From UPXZ01 sp964345395 (GTDB lineage Bacteria; Bacteroidota; Bacteroidia; Bacteroidales; Paludibacteraceae): a stretch of DNA of 5,734 nucleotides. Location of the stretch: contig CAYFRA010000084.1 in assembly GCA_964345395.1 (NCBI GenBank), positions 1 to 5,734 on the forward strand, written 5' to 3'. The notes beneath the pieces are model-generated. The model did no database searches and was not told the origin of the DNA. It worked only from the letters and a program-made list of their open reading frames with translations. Made by a program: the position numbers and the translations under genes. Positions 1 through 5,734 of the stretch are shown in pieces. Each line of letters opens with the position of its first letter. The first letter of the stretch is position 1.

Positions 1-1041
1 CCTACTATCAAACGGTCTTTTGCTGGGGGAAAGTCTGAATCTGCTGTAATGCCAAAAGAGAAAAGTGGCGGTCGGAATATGAGTTTATCGGTTACAGCAA
101 CGGTATTAGAGCCGCAAACTTTGGTTGATGTTTTCCGTATGAAAGGCGTGCTCCTACCTGACGAAGAGGTCAATCTGAGTTTTGAGACTTCGGGTAAAAT
201 CACCAACATCTACTTCAAAGAAGGTTCTTATGTGAATAAAGGAACGCTTTTGGCAAAAGTGAATGACGCTCCTTTGCAAGCTGAACTTTTGAAATTAAAA
301 TCGCAGCTCCCTTTGGCTGAAGATAGACTGTATCGTCAACAGACACTTTTGGAGAAAGATGCCGTAAGTCAAGAGACCTATCAATCTGTGAAAACACAGT
401 TGGAGACATTGAAAGCGGATATAGAATTGGTAAAATCACGTATTGCTCAAACCGAACTTCGCGCTCCTTTTAGCGGTGTTATTGGTTTGCGACAAGTGAG
501 TGAGGGTGCTTACGCATCGCCTACTGTAGTTTTAGCTAAGCTAACAAAAATTTCACCACTCAAAGTTGAGTTTTCGTTGACAGAAAGTTTTGTGGATAAA
601 ATTCAGCAAGGTACCGATTTGACATTCACCGTAACCAACGATTTAACACCCTATCACGCGAAAGTATATGCTGTTGAATCAAACTTAGACAGTAAGACAC
701 GAACCATTTTTGCACGTGCGCGCTATGAAAACCCAGGTGGTAAATTAAAACCAGGACAATCAGCCAATGTGAGTATTCAACTCCAACAAGTGAGCAATAC
801 AGTTGTGGTGCCAAGTATATCAAGTATTCGCGAAATGGGGCGTCAGATTGTCTATATCTACAAAGATGGAAAAGCAAAAGAGGTGGAGATAAAAACAGGA
901 CTTTCAACTTCATCTTCTATTGAGGTGCTAAGTGGATTGAATTTGGGCGATACGCTGCTTACAACCGGTGTGATGCAACTACGAGATGGAATGCCAGTGC
1001 AAATCAGTGAGTTTGTGCAAAACATTTCAGGACAGGAATAG
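1..1041 (+). CDS. RND efflux periplasmic adaptor subunit (HlyD/AcrA-type membrane fusion protein), 5' partial
   Basis: This is the periplasmic adaptor that links an inner-membrane RND pump to an outer-membrane channel. The frame is open from base 1 to a TAG at 1039-1041, giving 346 visible residues. The ATG at 49 is probably internal, because no stop precedes it in frame and family members carry an N-terminal signal or anchor that is absent here; the real start lies upstream of the window. Domains in visible residue numbering: first lipoyl half about 57-90, with the EGSYVNKGTLLAKVND motif at 74-89; an alpha-hairpin of heptad-like leucines about 92-150; second lipoyl half starting at LRAPFSGVIG (153-162); beta-barrel about 186-262, with LDSKTRTIFARA at 229-240 and KLKPGQSANV at 248-257; membrane-proximal domain about 265-336. 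The domain order and motifs are typical of the family. The RND pump and channel genes follow on the same strand, so they probably form one operon. The substrate cannot be inferred. Confidence 0.95.
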   Translation, partial: PTIKRSFAGGKSESAVMPKEKSGGRNMSLSVTATVLEPQTLVDVFRMKGVLLPDEEVNLSFETSGKITNIYFKEGSYVNKGTLLAKVNDAPLQAELLKLKSQLPLAEDRLYRQQTLLEKDAVSQETYQSVKTQLETLKADIELVKSRIAQTELRAPFSGVIGLRQVSEGAYASPTVVLAKLTKISPLKVEFSLTESFVDKIQQGTDLTFTVTNDLTPYHAKVYAVESNLDSKTRTIFARARYENPGGKLKPGQSANVSIQLQQVSNTVVVPSISSIREMGRQIVYIYKDGKAKEVEIKTGLSTSSSIEVLSGLNLGDTLLTTGVMQLRDGMPVQISEFVQNISGQE

Positions 1042-1068
1042 GCCCCTCAATCCCCTAAAGGGGAAGTT
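1042..1068. repeat. GC-rich palindromic intergenic element, copy A
   Basis: The element begins at the base after the adaptor stop codon. It has a C block (1043-1046), a second C block inside the perfect inverted repeat TCCCCTAAAGGGGA (1051-1064; 5-bp arms, TAAA loop), then AGTT. Copy B at 4339-4366 shows the same layout: GCCCC, short spacer, C block, 4-base loop, G block, AGTT. I recall similar elements scattered through Bacteroidota genomes, but have not verified this. The RNA would form a short stable hairpin. No U-run follows at once, so it is not a standard intrinsic terminator. Confidence 0.7.
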
Positions 1069-1153
1069 AAGTGGAGAGTGCAAAATTAATGCAAGTTTTT
1101 GGAAACCTTTTGGCATTATTTTTTTAATCATTAATAAAGGGGTTGAAAATATA
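1069..1153. other. AT-rich spacer before the assembly gap
   Basis: This is non-coding sequence between repeat copy A and the N run. It contains a seven-T tract at 1119-1125 and a small odd palindrome TTAATCATTAA (1124-1134). No stem-loop precedes the T tract closely enough to call a terminator, and no plus-strand promoter fitting the Bacteroidota pattern (TTTG, then TAnnTTTG) is seen. A minus-strand -7-like box is listed separately. Confidence 0.6.
1081..1088 (-). promoter_or_regulatory. Possible minus-strand Bacteroidota -7 box
   Basis: The reverse complement reads TAATTTTG, an exact fit to the TAnnTTTG -7 consensus known for the Bacteroidota primary sigma factor. No matching TTTG -33 box is seen at the usual distance upstream on that strand. 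If active, it would give an antisense transcript into the repeat element and the adaptor 3' end. An eight-base match with four fixed bases and two free positions in AT-rich DNA is easily due to chance. Confidence 0.15.
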
Positions 1154-1253
1154 NNNNNNNNNNNNNNNNNNNNNNNNNNNNNNNNNNNNNNNNNNNNNNN
1201 NNNNNNNNNNNNNNNNNNNNNNNNNNNNNNNNNNNNNNNNNNNNNNNNNNNNN
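1154..1253. other. Assembly gap (100 N)
   Basis: This is a run of exactly 100 undetermined bases, a length often used as a placeholder for a gap of unknown size. The adaptor-pump distance therefore cannot be measured. Neither flanking gene is interrupted: the adaptor ends 112 bases before the gap and the pump starts 14 bases after it. A promoter, small gene or further repeat copy could be hidden here. Confidence 0.98.
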
Positions 1254-1267
1254 GGGCTAACAAATCA

Positions 1268-4200
1268 ATGAATATATCCGAATTAAGCATACGACGACCG
1301 GTATTGGCAACGGTGTTTGTGTTGATTATCATTATTTTTGGAGTGATAGGTTACACAAGTCTTCCCGTGCGCGAATATCCCAATGTCGATAATCCAATTA
1401 TCACCGTTTCGGTTAGCTATCCTGGGGCAAATGCAGAGGTTATTGAGAATCAAATTACGGAACCTTTGGAGCAAAATATCAACGGAATACCTGGTATTCG
1501 CTCTTTGAGTAGTATGAGTAGTCAAGGGTTTTCGCGTATTACGGTTGAGTTTGAACTCTCAGTTGATATGGAAACTGCCGCCAATGACGTACGCGACAAA
1601 GTATCACGAGCTCAACGTTACCTGCCACGTGATGCTGACCCACCCACAGTAACCAAGGCGGACGCCGACTCCGATCCAATTATGCAGGTTACCGTTTCAA
1701 GTCCCACTCGCTCACTACTTCAAATTTCAGAAATAGCAGACTTAACTGTTAAGGAGCGTTTGCAAACCATTTCAAACGTAAGTGCTGTTGAACTTTGGGG
1801 TGAAAGCCGCTACTCGATGCGACTGTGGTTAGACCCTGTGCGGATGGCCGCTTATAGCGTTACGCCTGTGGATGTAAAAATGGCTTTGGATAGGGAAAAT
1901 ATAGAATTACCAGCGGGAAGTATCGAAGGGGATTTTTTAGAACAATCCATTCGAACCTTAGGCTTGCTAATTACACCCGAAGATTTCAATAATCTGATTA
2001 TCATTGAAGACAATGCACGTGTGGTGCGATTTAGAGATATTGGTTTTGCTGAGTTAGATGCAGAAAATCGTAAGAATATCCTTCGCAAAAATGGCATACC
2101 AATGATTAGCTGCGTGATTATTCCTCAGCCTGGTGCCAACCATATTGAAATTGCCGATGAGGCTCGTGAGCGTATTGAGCAAATGCAAAAAGACTTACCC
2201 GAAGATGTGTTGGTCGATGTGGCTTTTGATAACACCCGCTTTATTCGAGCTTCGATAAATGAAGTTGAAACAACTGTATTGGTTGCGTTTCTATTGGTAA
2301 TTTTTGTAATCTTTATTTTCTTAAGAAATTGGCGTATTACACTTATCCCTACTCTCGTAATTCCCATTTCGCTGATTGGGATTTTCTTCGTGATGTATCT
2401 ATTGGGCTTCTCTATCAACGTTTTATCAATGTTGGCAGTGGTGCTATCGGTAGGGATGGTGGTGGACGATGCCATTATCGTTACAGAAAATATTTATGTG
2501 AAAATAGAAGAAGGTTTATCTGTTTTTCAAGCAGCAATTCAGGGTTCAAAAGAGATTTTCTTCGCTGTTATTTCTACAACAATTACTTTAGTCGCTATTT
2601 TCTTTCCGATTGTTTTTATCGAAGGGATGACGGGAAGGCTATTCCGCGAATTTAGTATTGTAATTTCTGGTGCAGTTATTATTTCCAGCTTTGTGGCTTT
2701 ATCCTTTGTGCCAATGCTCTCTTCCAAGATGTTGAAGAAAAAGGAGAAAGGAGCATTTTATAAGATGACCGAACCGTTTTTCGTTTGGCTCAATCAAGCT
2801 TATAAATCAATGTTGGTTGGATTCTTGAAACGGAAATGGTTGGTGTTTCCAATCACACTTCTTGCAGTAGTTCTGATTGTTGTGTTTTGGAAAAAGATAC
2901 CGGCTGAGATGGCACCTTTAGAGGACCGCTCACAAGTAACTATTCGAACTTCGGCGCCACAAGGAGCTACTTTTGAGTTTACTCGAGATTATTCAGAGCG
3001 AATATCGCAAATTGCCGATTCTGTGGCATACGAGCGTGTGTCGAACATCTCAATGGTGCGAGGCGGTTTTGGAATGACACGTATCGTGCTACCCGATATG
3101 ACAGAGCGCAAGCGCTCGCAAATGGAGATTGCAAATGCCTTATCAATGGCAGTTCGTAACGAAACAGCAGCACGTGCTTTTGTGCAACAACAATCCACAT
3201 TTGGTGGGCGACGTGGCGGAATGCCTATTCAGTATGTTTTGCAAGCACCCTCCATTGAAAAGTTAGAGGAGTATATTCCAATGTTTATGGATAAGGTAAA
3301 TCAAAGTCCTTATTTTCAAATGGCTGATATCAATCTGAAATTTACAAAACCTGAAACACAGATTGTAATTGATAGAGATAAAGCAGCTATTTTGGGAGTC
3401 AGCACACGCGATATTGGACAAACTTTGCAATACGCTCTGAGCGGTCAGCGGATGGGTTATTTCTATATGAATGGCAAGCAGTATCAGATTTTGGGCGAGA
3501 TAAACCGCCAACAGAGAAACACAGCAGTTGATTTGAAGACCATATATTTGAAAAACAATCGTGGTGAAATGATTCAGATGGATAATTTGGTACGTTTGGA
3601 AGAGACTGTTGCACCACCGCAACTTTATCGTTTCAACCGCTTTAACTCAGCGACCGTAACTGCCGGTTTAGCACCGGGCTATTCATTGGGTGCTGGTTTG
3701 GAAGAGATGGATAGAATTGCTTCAGAGGTATTAGACGACACTTTCCGCACAGCTTTAGAAGGAGAGTCAAGAAACTTCAGCGAGAGTTCAAGCAGTTTGC
3801 TGTTTGCATTTGGCTTAGCTATTATTCTGATATTTTTGGTACTTGCTGCTCAATTCGAAAGTTTCAAAGACCCATTGGTGATTATGTTCTCTGTACCATT
3901 AGCTGTTTTTGGTGCGATGCTATTTATGTGGATTTTTGATGTTACGATGAATATCTACAGCCAAATTGGTATAATTATGCTTATTGGTTTGGTTACGAAA
4001 AATGGTATTTTAATTGTAGAATTTGCCAACCAACGTCAGAATGCAGGTATGGATAAATTTGATGCACTTATAGGAGCATCTGTTCAGCGTCTGCGTCCTA
4101 TTTTGATGACCAGTGTTTCTACCATTTTAGGAACTCTACCATTGGCTTTTGCCTCAGGCGAAGGAGCGAATGGGCGTATTGCAATGGGAATAGCGGTAAT

Positions 4201-4300
4201 TGGTGGTTTGCTGATTGCAACACTACTAACACTGTTTTTGGTGCCAGCTATCTATATATATTTATCAACAAATAGAAAATTACAAGTGAAACCAGAATAG
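1268..4300 (+). CDS. RND-family efflux pump, inner-membrane permease subunit (AcrB-like, HAE-1 type)
   Basis: This is the proton-driven inner-membrane pump of the tripartite system, expected to act as a trimer. The ATG at 1268 gives 1010 residues starting MNISELSIRRPVLATV, which is where family members normally begin (a short cytoplasmic helix, then TM1). An in-frame ATG at 986 would read through the adaptor end and the N gap and is rejected. Hydrophobic segments: TM1 about 10-29; TM2-TM6 about 332-485; TM7 about 521-541; TM8-TM12 about 843-998. Large periplasmic porter/docking loops lie between TM1-TM2 and TM7-TM8, giving the family's internal duplication. Proton-relay residues are intact: D400 and D401 in VGMVVDDAI (AcrB D407/D408), K911 in VTKNGILIVEF (AcrB K940), R941 and T948 in RLRPILMTS (AcrB R971/T978). 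The start context (CTAACAAATCA before ATG) has no Shine-Dalgarno, as is usual in Bacteroidota. The pump looks functional. Substrate is unknown; heavy-metal type is unlikely because the motifs fit HAE-1. Confidence 0.97.
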   Translation: MNISELSIRRPVLATVFVLIIIIFGVIGYTSLPVREYPNVDNPIITVSVSYPGANAEVIENQITEPLEQNINGIPGIRSLSSMSSQGFSRITVEFELSVDMETAANDVRDKVSRAQRYLPRDADPPTVTKADADSDPIMQVTVSSPTRSLLQISEIADLTVKERLQTISNVSAVELWGESRYSMRLWLDPVRMAAYSVTPVDVKMALDRENIELPAGSIEGDFLEQSIRTLGLLITPEDFNNLIIIEDNARVVRFRDIGFAELDAENRKNILRKNGIPMISCVIIPQPGANHIEIADEARERIEQMQKDLPEDVLVDVAFDNTRFIRASINEVETTVLVAFLLVIFVIFIFLRNWRITLIPTLVIPISLIGIFFVMYLLGFSINVLSMLAVVLSVGMVVDDAIIVTENIYVKIEEGLSVFQAAIQGSKEIFFAVISTTITLVAIFFPIVFIEGMTGRLFREFSIVISGAVIISSFVALSFVPMLSSKMLKKKEKGAFYKMTEPFFVWLNQAYKSMLVGFLKRKWLVFPITLLAVVLIVVFWKKIPAEMAPLEDRSQVTIRTSAPQGATFEFTRDYSERISQIADSVAYERVSNISMVRGGFGMTRIVLPDMTERKRSQMEIANALSMAVRNETAARAFVQQQSTFGGRRGGMPIQYVLQAPSIEKLEEYIPMFMDKVNQSPYFQMADINLKFTKPETQIVIDRDKAAILGVSTRDIGQTLQYALSGQRMGYFYMNGKQYQILGEINRQQRNTAVDLKTIYLKNNRGEMIQMDNLVRLEETVAPPQLYRFNRFNSATVTAGLAPGYSLGAGLEEMDRIASEVLDDTFRTALEGESRNFSESSSSLLFAFGLAIILIFLVLAAQFESFKDPLVIMFSVPLAVFGAMLFMWIFDVTMNIYSQIGIIMLIGLVTKNGILIVEFANQRQNAGMDKFDALIGASVQRLRPILMTSVSTILGTLPLAFASGEGANGRIAMGIAVIGGLLIATLLTLFLVPAIYIYLSTNRKLQVKPE

Positions 4301-4338
4301 AGATTAAAAATGCATTTAATAATTTGCATAGCTACTCA

Positions 4339-4366
4339 GCCCCCTCCTCCCCCTGAAGGGGGAGTT
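4339..4366. repeat. GC-rich palindromic intergenic element, copy B
   Basis: This is the second copy of the element seen at 1042-1068. A C block (4340-4344) is followed by CTCCCCC (4347-4353), loop TGAA (4354-4357) and GGGGGAG (4358-4364), then TT. The 7-bp arms are perfect. It starts 38 bases after the pump stop. The bases TACT occur on both sides (4333-4336 and 4368-4371), which might be a target-site duplication but is too short to trust. No U-run follows the hairpin, so simple intrinsic termination is not supported. mRNA stabilisation or partial attenuation between pump and channel genes is possible. Confidence 0.7.
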
Positions 4367-4493
4367 GTACTGCCTCTATTGAAGTAAGTACAATTTTAAT
4401 GATGTCTTTACCATTTATTTTTATTTTAACGTTGAAATGATAATGGTTGAGTTTATCCTTATTGCTTAATTTTTAATTCTTCATTATTTAAAA
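4367..4493. other. AT-rich leader of the channel gene
   Basis: This is non-coding, very AT-rich sequence between repeat copy B and the channel start. No Shine-Dalgarno is present; the bases just before the start are ATTTAAAA, an A-rich context common for Bacteroidota starts. I found no convincing TTTG/TAnnTTTG promoter pair, though TATTTTTA near 4418 differs from the -7 consensus only at its last base. Co-transcription with the pump gene is the simpler reading, but a separate weak promoter is not excluded. Confidence 0.5.
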
Positions 4494-5734
4494 ATGAAAC
4501 TACATATTCAAATAGCACTATTTCTTTTACTACCAATCTCTTTGTTGGGACAGGAGTTGATGAGTTTGCAAGATTGTTTACATACGGGTTTAGAAAACAA
4601 CTACAACATTCGCATTTCTCGAAATGAAAAGGAGATAAGCGATAATAATGTTACGCTTGGCAATGCGGGTTATCTACCAAGTATTTCGCTTAACTCAAAC
4701 TACAATTTGCGCGGTACCAACTCAAACCAACACCCAAGAGATGGTTCTGAAGTGGTGGAGTTGCGTAATTCAAATGCTGGTGTGGCTGATATTGGTGTAA
4801 ACCTAAATTGGACAATTTTTGATGGATTCAGTGTGCAAACCAATTACAAACGCCTCAAAGAGCTTCAAAAAATGGGCGAAATAAGCACACGAATGGCAAT
4901 TGAAAATATTATTTCAGCTATTTCTGCAGAATACTACAACTATGTGCAGCAGCAAATTCATATGGAAAACCTAAAGTACGCACTTGCACTTTCTGGTGAG
5001 CGTTTGCGAATTGTAGAAGCTCGTTATCAAGTAGGCTCGGGTTCACGCTTGGATTTGCAACAGGCTAAGGTGGATTTCAATTCAGACAGTTCAAAGCTTA
5101 TTCAGCAATATGAAGTACTTAATAATTCTCGCATACTTCTTAATGAGCTGATGGGTGTGGATGTGAATCAGCAATTTCGTGCCGCAGATGATGAAATCAG
5201 TTTGAGTACAATGATGAACCACGACGACTTATTAAGCTCGGTGATGGAGCAAAATAAAACTTTGCAATTGGCTCAGAAAAACAAAACATTGAGCGAATTG
5301 GAACTGAAAAGTTTACAAAGCCGCAACTATCCATATTTACGACTAAATTCGGGCTACGGCATCACCTATTCTGATTTTAACAAGGGCAGCTATCGCTCGC
5401 AAAACAATTGGGGACCATCAGTAGGGATTAGCTTGGGCTATACACTTTTTGACGGTATGAATCGCCGAAGAGAGCAAAAGAACGCACAGCTAACAATTGA
5501 AAACAGAGAATTAGCACTACAACAACGAAGCTTGGAGCTTGAGAGTGACTTTACAAGTATGTGGTTAGCCTATAGAAACAATATTGAGCTAACCGAATTA
5601 GAAAAAGAGAGTCTCGAAAATGCTAAATTGAACTACGAAATTGCAATGGAACGCTATAAAATTGGCGACCTTTCTGGAATCGAACTACGAGAAGCTCAAA
5701 ACGGCTTACTCAATGCCGAACAGCGACTTTTAGT
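4494..5734 (+). CDS. TolC-family outer-membrane efflux channel protein, 3' partial
   Basis: This is the outer-membrane/periplasmic channel of the efflux system, a trimer in this family. The ATG at 4494 opens 413 codons that run off the window end. Family length is roughly 420-480, so only the C-terminus is missing. Residues 1-19 (MKLHIQIALFLLLPISLLG) form a signal peptide with likely cleavage near G19-Q20. There is no lipobox Cys, so it is probably not a lipoprotein. The family's two-fold repeat is plain: LNSNY (66-70) matches LNSGY (284-288); NWTIFDG (105-111) matches GYTLFDG (315-321); ARYQVGSGSRLDL (176-188) matches ERYKIGDLSGIEL (386-398). Each half gives a beta-hairpin pair and long helices. 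The opening LQDCLHTGLENNYNI is the usual N-terminal TolC-family helix. It lies 193 bases after the pump gene on the same strand and is probably the partner channel of that pump. Confidence 0.96.
   Translation, partial: MKLHIQIALFLLLPISLLGQELMSLQDCLHTGLENNYNIRISRNEKEISDNNVTLGNAGYLPSISLNSNYNLRGTNSNQHPRDGSEVVELRNSNAGVADIGVNLNWTIFDGFSVQTNYKRLKELQKMGEISTRMAIENIISAISAEYYNYVQQQIHMENLKYALALSGERLRIVEARYQVGSGSRLDLQQAKVDFNSDSSKLIQQYEVLNNSRILLNELMGVDVNQQFRAADDEISLSTMMNHDDLLSSVMEQNKTLQLAQKNKTLSELELKSLQSRNYPYLRLNSGYGITYSDFNKGSYRSQNNWGPSVGISLGYTLFDGMNRRREQKNAQLTIENRELALQQRSLELESDFTSMWLAYRNNIELTELEKESLENAKLNYEIAMERYKIGDLSGIELREAQNGLLNAEQRLL

Noticed and set aside
2125..2475. Minus-strand frames opposite the pump and adaptor genes, this 116-codon one among the longest.
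   Set aside because: All lie opposite well-supported genes, show no recognisable domain, and one includes the N gap. They are best explained as shadows.
2329..2655. A 108-codon plus-strand frame inside the pump gene.
   Set aside because: It overlaps the membrane region TM2-TM6 of the clearly real pump in another frame, and its composition looks like an out-of-frame shadow.
4310..4329. Inverted repeat ATGCA/TGCAT with a 10-base spacer after the pump stop, possibly an operator.
   Set aside because: The arms are only 5 bp, there is no promoter nearby, and no second copy was seen in the window.
4347..4364. The copy B hairpin as an intrinsic terminator ending the pump transcript.
   Set aside because: The stem is followed by TTGTACTGCC rather than a T-run, so the standard signature is missing. 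It is kept as a repeat element.
4310..4387. A 25-codon reading frame (MHLIICIATQPPPPPEGG...) running across repeat copy B.
   Set aside because: The proline and glycine run is just the translation of the C and G blocks. There is no independent sign of coding, and such small frames arise wherever this element falls in an open frame.
4480..4498. Inverted repeat TTCATT/AATGAA covering the channel start codon, possibly hiding it in an RNA hairpin.
   Set aside because: It has six AT-rich pairs with a 7-base loop in very AT-rich DNA; it is weak and expected by chance.

Overview
The window carries a tripartite RND efflux system on the plus strand, in the order periplasmic adaptor (membrane fusion protein), inner-membrane RND pump, TolC-type outer-membrane channel. 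The sequence suggests a member of Bacteroidota. The evidence is AT-rich DNA, no Shine-Dalgarno sequence before the two visible starts (both have A-rich leaders), proteins that read like Bacteroidota RND parts, and two copies of a C-block/G-block palindromic element in the spacers that I recall from such genomes. The phylum is likely; genus and family cannot be told.

Layout: 1-1041 is the adaptor, open at its 5' end, so its true start and membrane anchor or signal lie before the window. 1042-1267 is the adaptor-pump spacer. It holds repeat copy A directly after the adaptor stop, an AT-rich stretch, and a run of exactly 100 N (1154-1253), so the true spacer length is unknown. 1268-4300 is a full-length 1010-residue RND pump with its proton-relay residues intact. 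4301-4493 is a 193-base spacer with repeat copy B. 4494-5734 is the outer-membrane channel protein, with signal peptide and both internal repeats visible, cut by the window end after 413 residues.

Together the genes encode one envelope-spanning pump. The RND trimer uses proton entry to move substrate from the periplasm or outer membrane leaflet, the adaptor seals pump to channel, and the TolC-like trimer opens to the outside. The substrate (drug, bile salt, detergent, metabolite) cannot be read from the sequence, and no regulator gene is visible.

I do not see a new biological system here. The genes are a well-known type. The unexplained parts are the two related palindromic elements, one in each intergenic spacer, and the unresolved gap next to the first.
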